From Ktedonobacter sp. SOSP1-85 (GTDB lineage Bacteria; Chloroflexota; Ktedonobacteria; Ktedonobacterales; Ktedonobacteraceae), in NCBI RefSeq assembly GCF_016587415.1, contig NZ_BNJI01000001.1:3635501-3699500 (forward strand): a DNA stretch of 64,000 nt, given 5' to 3'. Under the pieces are notes generated by a model. That model was not told the origin of the DNA and ran no database searches. It saw only the letters and a list, made by a program, of their open reading frames with translations. This document shows positions 1 to 7,482 of the stretch, piece by piece. Every line of letters begins with the position of its first letter. Position 1 is the first letter of the stretch. Both the position numbers and the translations under genes were made by a program.

Positions 1-303
1 AACCTTTTCTGAGGCATGCGTTTTTTGTACCATTTTTGGCATGTCCGGGCGGATTGCTTCACACGTCACGAACGTTAGCTCAAGACAATAGGCAGAAGAG
101 CAGAGAGCGGAAACCCACATGAGGGGCAGGATTCCACAGGCACGAAGCTCTTTGCCCTTTCAGTTACTCTAAAAAGAGAACCATCATGCGATGAGGAAAA
201 AAGCATCCCTCTTGGTACACACATAGAGAGAAAAGGGGGCGTATCAGAGGGTGAGCATGTCTTTTCCTCATCCTCGAAAGAAAAGAGAAAAAGGGGTTGC
301 GAT
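1..303. other. gene-free left edge
   Basis: No credible coding region is seen here. The last 60 bases carry a purine-rich stretch that supplies the ribosome binding site (AAGGGG) of the gene starting at 304. I recognise no repeat or structured RNA. Confidence 0.5.
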
Positions 304-867
304 ATGACGATGAAGACGCTTACCTATCAACTGAAGGGAACAGTGTTTGCGGCGCAAGCCTGTTCATGCCCATGTAATCCATGCGCCTGTGGAGATCACT
401 GTACCTGTGAGGGAGCCGAGGCCTATCTTGGTCCACGTTGGCGCTTTGTTGGTGATCAAATAGAGTCTGGCACGATTGCAGATGTGGATGTTTCTCACCG
501 TCTGCTCCTTAGCCTGGCCCAGAATCGGAATGAGCACGATACCAACTGGCATGAAGTCGTGCTGATTGATGACGCAGCAACTCCCGAGCAGATAGACATG
601 TCACTTGATCTCTTTGAACGGCGCCAGGGCAGCGAAGTCGCCCATCCTGAGCGCGTGCCTTCCATCCAAAGACCAGTCTATCTTGTGCCTATGCACATTC
701 ACAAGGTTCAGGGACGAGACTTCTTGTCTGTCACCTTCTCGAGAGAGCGTAGTCGTCTGGTGCGTGGGAAGACACCCACTCCCTTCTTTCAAGAATGGAC
801 CTATAATGGACACATTGCCGCTCAAGAACCGTTAGATCGCTGGGGCGAGAACGTCAGAAGAGGTTGA
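304..867 (+). CDS. DUF1326-like cysteine-rich protein
   Basis: 187-residue soluble protein of unknown function. The N-terminal 40 residues hold a dense cysteine cluster (CSCPCNPCACGDHCTC, about residues 20-35) followed by EGAEAYLGPRW. This matches the layout of the DUF1326 family, in which a CxC cluster precedes a domain rich in short hydrophobic strands. The cluster suggests metal or redox chemistry, but no reaction is known. The start ATG has AAGGGG about 8 bases upstream; a second in-frame ATG lies two codons on. It stands alone: the next gene downstream is convergent. The family assignment rests on the cysteine pattern and length only. Confidence 0.7.
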   Translation: MTMKTLTYQLKGTVFAAQACSCPCNPCACGDHCTCEGAEAYLGPRWRFVGDQIESGTIADVDVSHRLLLSLAQNRNEHDTNWHEVVLIDDAATPEQIDMSLDLFERRQGSEVAHPERVPSIQRPVYLVPMHIHKVQGRDFLSVTFSRERSRLVRGKTPTPFFQEWTYNGHIAAQEPLDRWGENVRRG

Positions 868-884
868 CATTAGGGTCATCTGAA

Positions 885-943
885 AACAAGAGCCTCTCTC
901 GCTGATGGTAAACAGTGTGTTGTCAGGGATACGTGCTCTTGTT
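885..943. terminator. weak stem-loop after DUF1326 gene
   Basis: AACAAGAGC at 885-893 pairs with GCTCTTGTT at 935-943 and is followed by a T-rich run. The 41-base loop makes it a weak terminator candidate between the convergent genes ending at 867 and 1060. Confidence 0.3.
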
Positions 944-1059
944 CTTTTCTAATTTAGGAACGACTGCCCTTATCCTGGTTACATGGAGGCCCCTGATTCC
1001 ACATTTGGGACCTCCGTCGTTCAAGCCTCTCGCAAAATAGGTCAAGACCATACGAGCTT

Positions 1060-1752
1060 CTAGCCACGTAGGCTTTCGGCAGACTCTTTCGCCTCCTGAC
1101 CAATGCGAGATCTACGTGTAAAGGCAAACGCCGCCAACGCGACCCCAACCACGCCAATCACGATACCGACAATACCTAACGTTGCAGCCGTCTGCGCACT
1201 GTTTTGTGTATCTTTGATCTGTTGGCTCAGCGCGCTCGTATCAGCGCTTGCGCTCACGTTCTTCGTGGTCGCGGGATAGGCTATGATCTGCTGCACCTCA
1301 CTAAAACCATTGGGGCTACTCGTAAATTTCTCATCGATCTTCTGCCCACTCAGTGTGCCGTAAATGTGGAAGGTATATGCACCTGCGGTTGTGGGCAGAA
1401 AGTAACCAGCATACTTGCCCGGATTGGCCCAACGCGGTTCCAATGACAACGCTAGCGGTTGCGCGCCTCCCTGAAGGACCTCAGCCTTCAGCGCCTGTTC
1501 GGCGTTCTCGACCGCATTGGCCACCACCTTCTGCCCATCCTGGGTTGTATAAGTACAGGCATCGCCATTACAAATAGTCAAGTCCAGACCATTTTTTATA
1601 TTCGCATAGGCTGGTTCATCCAGAAAACCAATGACAAACGTATATTTTCCAACATGGCGTTTCTCATGGGCGAACGCCGATTGCGTCGTCAGAACCAGGG
1701 CACATAGCACAACCAGACAAACCACGACGCTTACAGCGAATTTCTTCTTCAT
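1060..1752 (-). CDS. exported, C-terminally anchored protein
   Basis: 230 residues. It has a clear signal peptide (MKKKF, hydrophobic core, cleavage near SAFA-HEKR), an extracytoplasmic domain of about 160 residues, and one transmembrane helix near residues 190-213 followed by a basic RRSR tail. This gives a surface protein with a short cytoplasmic end. The mature N-terminus starts HEKRHVGKYTFVIGFLDEP, and the layout recalls CopC/YcnI-type periplasmic proteins with a His at the mature N-terminus, but I cannot assign it to a family. AGGAG lies about 7 bases before the ATG. Two cysteines (CNGDAC) could form a disulphide. It is convergent with the DUF1326 gene and apparently monocistronic. Confidence 0.75.
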   Translation of the reverse strand: MKKKFAVSVVVCLVVLCALVLTTQSAFAHEKRHVGKYTFVIGFLDEPAYANIKNGLDLTICNGDACTYTTQDGQKVVANAVENAEQALKAEVLQGGAQPLALSLEPRWANPGKYAGYFLPTTAGAYTFHIYGTLSGQKIDEKFTSSPNGFSEVQQIIAYPATTKNVSASADTSALSQQIKDTQNSAQTAATLGIVGIVIGVVGVALAAFAFTRRSRIGQEAKESAESLRG

Positions 1753-2153
1753 CAGAAACTCCTAATTATTATAAATAACGGTGCTCTGAGAGGATGAAAA
1801 ACGCAGCATTCCCCCTGCCTGCACCTCGAAATAGACCTGGCGTACAAGCTTTTGGAACAAGTACCCCTCTATCATAGAGCAACCTCTGAGAAATGTCATT
1901 GGGAGGTTTCCCTATCTTTCCCTCATCTTTCCTGTAGGGTTTATATCGTAGACAGCAGAATATTATTGAGTGAGAGTGGCAAGCCAGAAAAGCTATCCCA
2001 ACCTCAGCTTTCTCCGTCTTCTTGCTTACCCACTTTGTGGGTCAAACCGTTGGGGGTGCGACACCTCCACATCTACGCGACAAGGCAACAATCGTTGGCT
2101 TTGGAGTAGCATGGACGTATGTCATTCACCTCTGAAAAACTTGGTATTGAAAT

Positions 2154-2216
2154 AAAGCTAGAGGAAGTTTGTCCTTCTAAGCATTTTGTTCAGGAAAGCG
2201 AATTTCCTCTAGCTTT
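2154..2216. repeat. 13-bp inverted repeat
   Basis: AAAGCTAGAGGAA at 2154-2166 is the exact reverse complement of TTCCTCTAGCTTT at 2204-2216, separated by 37 bases. It could fold as a hairpin or mark the ends of a tiny degenerate element. No gene is close enough for it to be an obvious terminator. Confidence 0.6.
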
Positions 2217-2272
2217 AGTATGGATGCTATGGTTTGTAAGGGTTTTGATCTTATAGTAGATCCTAGATGTTA

Positions 2273-2457
2273 GTTCTCCCGCACTTTCCGTACTCAGTAA
2301 AGGTGCTACGAGAGTAAAACCGCCTGGCAAAGCGCTAGAAGCTTCTCAATCTTTGCTCTGATCGCCTTTCGAGGGTAGAAATCGTGCGTGGTAGGACGCT
2401 TCTGTACCCTTGGTGTCAGGTCATTTGAATTGCTGAGTACAGAAAGTGCGGAAGAAC
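2273..2457. mobile_element. MITE-like unit with 25-bp terminal inverted repeats
   Basis: The left arm at 2273-2297 (begins GTTCTCCCGCACTTTC) matches the reverse complement of 2433-2457 (begins CTGAGTACAGAAAGTGC) at 23 of 25 positions. The 185-bp unit has no coding capacity. Terminal repeats of this length around a short non-coding core are typical of miniature inverted-repeat elements or a deleted insertion sequence. I could not find a clear target-site duplication, so the exact ends are uncertain. Confidence 0.5.
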
Positions 2458-2646
2458 CAAAATACTTGACAGACTCACCTGCGATGCCGCCACCGTTGCG
2501 TTGGGGTCTGCTGGAAAGGTTGGGTATGCTCGCCCTGTGTTCGCCGTCCGCAGTTGCTGTTAGTGGTGAATACCTTCCTCAATGTCGGGTGGCTGCCATC
2601 TTATGCTATACTGGCCTTACAAAAAGTAGACTGACTGAGGAAACAT

Positions 2647-3093
2647 ATGAGAGCATTATTGCAGCGAGTAAGCCAAGCCAGTGTTACTGTGGATGAACAG
2701 ATTATTGGTCAAATAGGTCGGGGATTGCTGGTGTTGCTGGGAGTAGGGCAGGGTGATAGCGAAGTACAGATAAAGACATTAGCTGATAAAATTGTCTATT
2801 TGCGCATATTTGAGGATGACGCAGGCAAGATGAACCGTTCGCTCCTAGATATTAGTGGTGAGGTACTGGTAGTTTCGCAGTTTACGCTTTATGCTGATAT
2901 GCGGCGTGGGAGGCGTCCTAGCTTTACGGATGCTGCCCCTCCAACAACTGCTGAGCCGCTAGTTGAGCAGTTCAAAAACGCGCTTGCTAGCTATGGGCTT
3001 ACCGTCGCCAGCGGTATTTTTGGTGCCTCTATGAGCGTCGATCTTCGGAATGAGGGTCCTGTCACAATAATGCTTGATAGCAAGGAATTGTAA
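2647..3093 (+). CDS. dtd: D-aminoacyl-tRNA deacylase
   Basis: 148 residues, the normal length for bacterial DTD. It removes D-amino acids (and glycine mischarged on tRNA-Ala) from tRNA in the cytoplasm as a homodimer. The N-terminus MRALLQRVSQASVTVD is typical. The active-site motif SQFTLYAD is at about residues 78-85, and the second signature reads NEGPVTI near the C-terminus; most relatives have an Asn followed by Asp or Ser before GPVT. The start ATG follows GAGGAAACAT. A decayed copy of the same C-terminus lies 160 bases downstream, which points to a past tandem duplication. Confidence 0.95.
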   Translation: MRALLQRVSQASVTVDEQIIGQIGRGLLVLLGVGQGDSEVQIKTLADKIVYLRIFEDDAGKMNRSLLDISGEVLVVSQFTLYADMRRGRRPSFTDAAPPTTAEPLVEQFKNALASYGLTVASGIFGASMSVDLRNEGPVTIMLDSKEL

Positions 3094-3113
3094 GCTACTC
3101 TAGCTAAGAGTAT

Positions 3114-3163
3114 GGAAGTAAAGGGATTTACTAGCTTTGTAAACAGTAAATCCCTCTACTTTC
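3114..3163. terminator. terminator after dtd
   Basis: A stem of about 19 bp with two mismatches: AGGGATTTACT at 3122-3132 pairs with AGTAAATCCCT at 3145-3155, and the pairing extends outward to 3114 and 3163. It lies 20 bases after the dtd stop. Confidence 0.6.
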
Positions 3164-3224
3164 TGCTAAGCAGCTTTAGGTTTCATCAACTCGCGCAAAG
3201 CGAAGATAAGCTCTCTAATCTCTC

Positions 3225-3299
3225 GTCCAGAAACTCGAAACAGGTCTTCTGGACAATGATGGACCGGTAACCATCTGGCTGGATAGTGCGGAGCTGTAA
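3225..3299 (+). pseudogene. decayed dtd C-terminal fragment
   Basis: Reading 3255-3299 forward gives NDGPVTIWLDSAEL followed by a stop. This is nearly the same as the end of the intact dtd just upstream (NEGPVTIMLDSKEL, stop). Just before it, in another frame, is KQVFWTMM, which resembles the TGVFGAMM-type strand that normally precedes this motif, so a small deletion has shifted the frame. The rest of the gene is not recognisable. This is a remnant of a second dtd, lying between dtd and the tnpB element. Confidence 0.65.
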
Positions 3300-3352
3300 G
3301 GAGGGCTGCACAAATTCTGACTGCTGTAGGGAATTCACCGAAATCGCCGCAG

Positions 3353-3395
3353 GATGCCCCTGCCCTTTCAGGCATGGGGAGGAATGCGGCGTTCC
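3353..3395. repeat. IS200/IS605-like subterminal hairpin
   Basis: GCCCCTGCC, a short loop CTTTCA and GGCATGGGG form an imperfect stem with one bulge, followed by GGAATGCGGCGTTCC, which can also fold. Such hairpins mark the ends of IS200/IS605-type elements. It may be the left end of the tnpB element or the right end of an older, deleted one. Confidence 0.35.
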
Positions 3396-3491
3396 TTTGT
3401 AGGTGGCTTGGGTGAGAGACACCGTAGACAGCTTTTTCATCTGCTCCTTTTCTATTGGCAGGTAGATGAAAACCATGATATACTCTAAAGT

Positions 3492-4805
3492 ATGAAAACG
3501 GTGTTAACAGCGAAACTCAAATTGAATACAACACCCGAGCAATTCAAGGCATTACGTGAGACACAACTGGCATATCGTGATGCTCTCAACTATGTCAGTA
3601 CATATGCCTTTGAGAATGGCAAGATGAGTAATGCTGTTCGTCTGCAAGATGGCACGTATGATGAGATTCGCCTCCGTTTTCACCTTCCCTCACAAATGGC
3701 CTGTTCTGTTCCTCGCCAAGTTGGAGCCACTTATAAAGGCTTATGGACAAAGGTGAAGAACAATGCTGCTCATCGTAAGGCAGGTCTCACCAAAAAGCGG
3801 TACAAAGGGCTTGATAAGGCTCCTACGTTTCTCTCCCCCACGTTGACCTACCAGTATAAGAAGGACTACACGTTCAAGAAAGAGCAGCACGTGAGTCTTC
3901 TCACTCTTGAGGGACGGGTCAAGGTTCCCTATACTGGCTATGACAAGCACGTGGCATTGATCCAGCGTGGGACGGAGATAGGTGCATCGAAACTCTGGTA
4001 TGACAAGCCCAAGAAGCAGTTTTACCTGCTCGTCACCCTGGAAGTGGAGACGGCTGATCCTACCCCAGAAACGCACAAGCAGGTCGTTGGCGTGGATGTG
4101 GGGATGCGATACCTTGCCGTCACGGCGACGATGCAAGGCGATTGCACCTTCCATGCTGACATCTCTCCTATTACCAGGTCTCACCACTACGCACGATTGA
4201 GAAAGCGTCTGCAAAAAAAAGGCACTCGTTCCGCGGCGAGAAGGCTCGTCGCCATCAGTGGACGAGAGAGACGGTTGAAAGCCAACGCCAATCATGTCGT
4301 GAGTAAACGGATTGTTACCCACTATTCTCAAAGCTTGATTGGACTGGAGCATCTGACAGACATTCGAGAGCGGACCAAACGACGGAAAGGCAAACAAGCC
4401 AGTGCCAAACAGCGAAAAGCCAATCGTACCTTCTCCAAATGGGCTTTTGGTGAGTTGCATGCGATGATCGCCTATAAAGCGCTCTTGCATCAAAGTATGG
4501 CAATCAAGGTGGATGCCAACTATACCTCGCAGTCTTGCCCCAAATGTGGGCACACCTGCAAAGAGAATCGTCCTTACAAGGGCTTGCTCTTTGTCTGTCA
4601 GAATTGTCAGTACACGCTCCATGCCGATCTGGTTGGCGCGAGGAATATTGCGATGCGAACGCTTCTTATCCGGCAAGACTGGATAGGAACGGGCCTCTTG
4701 TCAGTACGCCCTGATGTGTCGGACGATGAAGCCAAAGCAGCACGCCTGAAAAGGTATGCTGAGTTGCGGTGGAGTTCAGACACAACTCCAAGCCCTCGGC
4801 TTTAG
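3492..4805 (+). CDS. tnpB: TnpB-type RNA-guided endonuclease (orphan)
   Basis: 437 residues with the full TnpB architecture. An N-terminal helical/beta domain (starts MKTVLTAKLKLNTTPEQ) is followed by the split RuvC nuclease. The catalytic residues are visible: Asp in GVDVGMRYLAV (about residue 200), Glu in IGLEHL, and Asp in HADLVGARNIA near the C-terminus. The zinc ribbon reads CPKCGH...CQNC between the last two. Known TnpB proteins cut DNA next to a short motif using a guide RNA transcribed from the element's right end. No TnpA transposase is present, so this is an IS1341-type orphan. The stop codon lies inside the right-end hairpin, as usual. The protein looks intact and is probably active. 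Confidence 0.93.
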   Translation: MKTVLTAKLKLNTTPEQFKALRETQLAYRDALNYVSTYAFENGKMSNAVRLQDGTYDEIRLRFHLPSQMACSVPRQVGATYKGLWTKVKNNAAHRKAGLTKKRYKGLDKAPTFLSPTLTYQYKKDYTFKKEQHVSLLTLEGRVKVPYTGYDKHVALIQRGTEIGASKLWYDKPKKQFYLLVTLEVETADPTPETHKQVVGVDVGMRYLAVTATMQGDCTFHADISPITRSHHYARLRKRLQKKGTRSAARRLVAISGRERRLKANANHVVSKRIVTHYSQSLIGLEHLTDIRERTKRRKGKQASAKQRKANRTFSKWAFGELHAMIAYKALLHQSMAIKVDANYTSQSCPKCGHTCKENRPYKGLLFVCQNCQYTLHADLVGARNIAMRTLLIRQDWIGTGLLSVRPDVSDDEAKAARLKRYAELRWSSDTTPSPRL

Positions 4806-4825
4806 CCGTAGGGTACTGACTTGTG
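4690..4825 (+). ncRNA. candidate omega (guide) RNA region and element right end
   Basis: The 3' end of tnpB and the bases just after it fold into two stems: TGGAGTT (4770-4776) with AACTCCA (4784-4790), and CCCTCGGC (4793-4800) with GCCGTAGGG (4805-4813) around a TTTA loop. This CGGCTTTAGCCG-type hairpin overlapping the tnpB stop is typical of IS605-family right ends, where the guide RNA scaffold ends and the guide continues into flanking DNA. The guide would start at about 4820. The exact boundary is not determined. Confidence 0.45.
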
Positions 4826-4930
4826 AACTTGCATCTTTTTGCTGAGAAAAGACGTGGAAAACATGGGTGCGTGTGCGGGAGAGGTCTTCATATTATAGTT
4901 CTGGTTTTCTCGCAAAAACTATGCTTACTT

Positions 4931-5047
4931 CTTATCCAAAACCCTGAGCACGCTTGTCCCCGAATGGGGGAAGCGCTAGTCATCCCCATTCGGGGAAAGG
5001 CGAGAGTGACGCGCGCCCCCGAATGAAGGTTGGGTTTTCGGAATAAG
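4931..5047 (-). repeat. three-way-junction element, copy 1 (expanded)
   Basis: This is the enlarged member of a four-copy family. The outer ends (CTTATCCAAAACCC and GGGTTTTCGGAATAAG) are complementary apart from a small gap. Both internal hairpins carry extra GC-rich arms built from CCCCGAATG/CATTCGGGG. It lies 32 bases upstream of the gene at 5080, but in the opposite orientation relative to its gene compared with the other three copies. Confidence 0.6.
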
Positions 5048-5079
5048 AACTTAATGGGCATGAGTGAAGGAGCACAAGC

Positions 5080-6369
5080 ATGTCAGTGACGCCATCTTCT
5101 ACGGTTGTGGGAGTTTTTCGGGACCGTTCCCAGGCCGAGCAGGCCATTGAAGGGCTGTATGGCGCGGGCTTCGCGCATGAGCAGATTCGCTTCTCCGCGC
5201 CGGGAACAACGGGAAGCTTCTTTCAGGATCTCAAGAGTCTATTCACAGGGAATGACACGACAAGCAGCACGATTGCCAGGGATCTCAATGGTCTGGGTTT
5301 CTCGGACGATGATGCCCTGTATTACGCAAGTGAGTATAGTAATGGAAATACTCTGCTGACGGTCCAGTCGCCGGGGCGAGAAGAAGAGGTTCTAGGGATC
5401 TTGCATCGCTACGGCGCGTACAATGTGCGCCCGAGCACATCTTTCGCAGATGATAATACAGGTAATGACGGTCAGCCTGCGGCTGATGATACGCAGGCGA
5501 GCGACTATCCCGTCGGCGAGCAGGATATGGGGACAATCGCATATCAGCAGTCCGCTACAGGTTATGCCGAGCCTGGAAAGGAAGAAGGTTTCTATCAGCA
5601 GCCAGAGGAATCGCAGGACGTGAATGCAAACGCTGAAGATAGCGGCCATGTGCGTCCTTTTGAGAGCGCGGCGGATGAGACGCCCATAGGTGATTATGTG
5701 CCGAAGGTCGACAACTATGATGCTGAGCCAGAGGAGCAAGCTAGCGAGCAGAATGTGGATGAAGGCATAGTCGAGCGCGAAGCAGAGGAAGATTCTTATC
5801 AGCAACCTGAGGCGGGCACCGCTGAGCAGCAGTCTCAGGCGCCAGACGTGGCACAACAGGATGCAGCTTATGCTGAGCATAAAATCGAAGATGTTCAATA
5901 TGATAGTACCGAGGCGTACACCTCGCGCTATAACACCGAGCCTGACCTCTCGCAGTTAGAGGCGCCTGCCGACGAGAATCCGGAGACGCAGGGTACGACG
6001 ACCCCAGCGACCTGGGGTGGGGAGACGCCTGCGCAAGAGGCCGCGACTGAGGGCACGACCTCCGCGCAGGGTACAGGCTATGAGGATGCTTCGGTGGGAG
6101 CAGCTGTAGCTGACCAGAATGGAGCTTATCAGGTCAGCCAGAATGATGATGTTACGGCGACACATGCTGCGCAACTCCAGCGTTATCAGCAGCAACTTCA
6201 GGCGACCCAGCAGCAGCTCCAGGAGGCCAAGTCACGCCTGCAACGTGCCAAAGATCACGAGCAACAGCTGCAGAGTGTCAAACAGCAACTGGCAGAATTA
6301 GAGCAAGAATTGCAGGCCACCCTGGCCGAGCTAAACGACACCCACAGCCGTATCAACAAGTATCAATAG
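5080..6369 (+). CDS. YflT-like general stress domain protein with acidic tail
   Basis: 429 residues in three parts. Residues 1-115 (VVGVFRDRSQAEQAIEGLYGAGF...) match the general stress protein 17M/YflT-type domain, a small alpha-beta fold found in stress-induced proteins. Residues 120-350 are a long, acidic, low-complexity region rich in Glu, Gln, Asp, Ala and Thr, predicted to be disordered. Residues 355-429 form a Gln-rich coiled coil (QLQRYQQQLQATQQQLQEAK and onwards). No signal peptide or membrane helix is seen. A scaffold or stress-assembly role is possible but is inference. GAAGGAG lies about 8 bases before the ATG. It is monocistronic, with a three-way-junction repeat just upstream. 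Confidence 0.75.
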   Translation: MSVTPSSTVVGVFRDRSQAEQAIEGLYGAGFAHEQIRFSAPGTTGSFFQDLKSLFTGNDTTSSTIARDLNGLGFSDDDALYYASEYSNGNTLLTVQSPGREEEVLGILHRYGAYNVRPSTSFADDNTGNDGQPAADDTQASDYPVGEQDMGTIAYQQSATGYAEPGKEEGFYQQPEESQDVNANAEDSGHVRPFESAADETPIGDYVPKVDNYDAEPEEQASEQNVDEGIVEREAEEDSYQQPEAGTAEQQSQAPDVAQQDAAYAEHKIEDVQYDSTEAYTSRYNTEPDLSQLEAPADENPETQGTTTPATWGGETPAQEAATEGTTSAQGTGYEDASVGAAVADQNGAYQVSQNDDVTATHAAQLQRYQQQLQATQQQLQEAKSRLQRAKDHEQQLQSVKQQLAELEQELQATLAELNDTHSRINKYQ

Positions 6370-6380
6370 ATATAAAGTGC

Positions 6381-6415
6381 GAAGTTGCGGAGCTAATTAT
6401 TAGCCCCGCAACTTC
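6381..6415. terminator. bidirectional terminator
   Basis: GAAGTTGCGG plus GCTAAT at 6381-6397 pairs with 6399-6415 with one mismatch, leaving almost no loop. It lies between convergent genes, and the stop codon of the minus-strand gene (6400-6402) sits inside the stem. Confidence 0.75.
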
Positions 6416-7401
6416 AATAGCCCCCAACCTCGCTCAACAGCGAAACGTACGCGATGAAGTAGTTCGTCCTCTATGCGCCACAGATTTTCATGATACCTTT
6501 GAATGAAGCCTTGCATCTCCTCATTGTGTTCTTGCATCCAATAATCGAAAAGCGCTCGTTCCTCCATGTGGAATTTTTCTCCATTGGGTTGCCAGGGGAA
6601 AACAGTTTCTATGTGCTTTACCATTTGGGGATCAATACGAGTAATGTCGATGCTCCAATCTTTTGACCTCCCATCGCGTACGCAGCAAGAAACAATGGAT
6701 TCCAGGAGCGGTGTGTCACGTGTGCGGAGATGGAGCAAATTCTCAGTTTCTTCATAAGTAATGAAACTTGAGATATTCTGATTGACGGTTGAAGGAAAAT
6801 TGCGCGGGGTATCTTGATTGTAGTACTTATCTGTTGTGGCAATTAATGGAAGCTTTTGGGCCAGTTCAGGAGGTGGAAGTTGGTAGAATGCTGACCAGAG
6901 TGTTCGTGTCTCCTCATCGCGTTCGCAGTACTCTTCCCACAAGTGGACACCTTCATTCCAGATAAAGGGATAGCCTCCCCATATCCCTGTAATTTTTATA
7001 AGAGGTGGTGGTAGCTCACAGCAAAAAGTGCTAAAGACATGGCTATGTAGCAGATTGCCATACTTGCCAAGGGTGCGCATGGTTTTGCCTTCAAGGGAGG
7101 GAATGATCTGGGCCATATGTTGCCAGATATCGCAGGGCGTTCCCTCTTTTAAGCTACGCAGGGTCTTGGCGTCGAATAACCCCTGAAAATTGCGGTGAGG
7201 CTTGAGAAGTGTTTCAACATCCTCACCTGTAAGCGGTATAGGACATGTATATCTCGGGGTAAAAGCAAAGTTTGTGGCCTTTTGTAGCAGTGTCTCTAAT
7301 GGTCTAGAATCGCCTAGAAAGGCCTGTTCGAAGGCTGGCAGAATCTCTTGCACATAGCGATTGTAATCAAAGGGAATGTAGTCGAGCCAATCAGTAGACA
7401 T
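6400..7401 (-). CDS. hypothetical protein, Trp/Pro-rich, soluble
   Basis: 333 residues with no signal peptide or membrane helix. I recognise no domain. Visible features are an N-terminal acidic/aromatic segment (MSTDWLDYIPFDYNRYVQE), many Trp and Tyr residues, a CC pair near residue 128, and a C-terminal amphipathic helix rich in Glu and Arg. AAGGAG lies about 9 bases before the ATG. The next gene upstream (7483-8982), on the same strand, is about 80 bases away, so the two may be co-transcribed. That gene ends in an SMI1/KNR4 domain, so a role in an immunity-type or protein-interaction module is conceivable but not shown. Confidence 0.6.
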   Translation of the reverse strand: MSTDWLDYIPFDYNRYVQEILPAFEQAFLGDSRPLETLLQKATNFAFTPRYTCPIPLTGEDVETLLKPHRNFQGLFDAKTLRSLKEGTPCDIWQHMAQIIPSLEGKTMRTLGKYGNLLHSHVFSTFCCELPPPLIKITGIWGGYPFIWNEGVHLWEEYCERDEETRTLWSAFYQLPPPELAQKLPLIATTDKYYNQDTPRNFPSTVNQNISSFITYEETENLLHLRTRDTPLLESIVSCCVRDGRSKDWSIDITRIDPQMVKHIETVFPWQPNGEKFHMEERALFDYWMQEHNEEMQGFIQRYHENLWRIEDELLHRVRFAVERGWGLLKLRG

Positions 7402-7482
7402 CGCTATTGTTCTCCTTGCTTGTTGTCGGGTTCGTGTCTAGGGATTAAGCAAAAGATTATCAGAACATGCGGTAATAGGTAG

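Larger units (their letters stand above)
1753..2646. other. gene-poor interval with inverted repeats
   Basis: About 890 bases without a convincing gene. The short open frames here show no recognisable domain. The interval holds a 13-bp perfect inverted repeat and a 185-bp unit bounded by 25-bp inverted repeats, both listed separately, so it may be a graveyard of small mobile elements. A TATACT-like -10 (about 2608) lies ahead of dtd. Confidence 0.5.

Noticed and set aside
1852..2155. overlapping short open frames in the gene-poor interval
   Set aside because: No recognisable product and no convincing ribosome site.
3741..4676. 311-codon open frame opposite tnpB
   Set aside because: It lies wholly antisense to the clearly coding tnpB and shows no domain.
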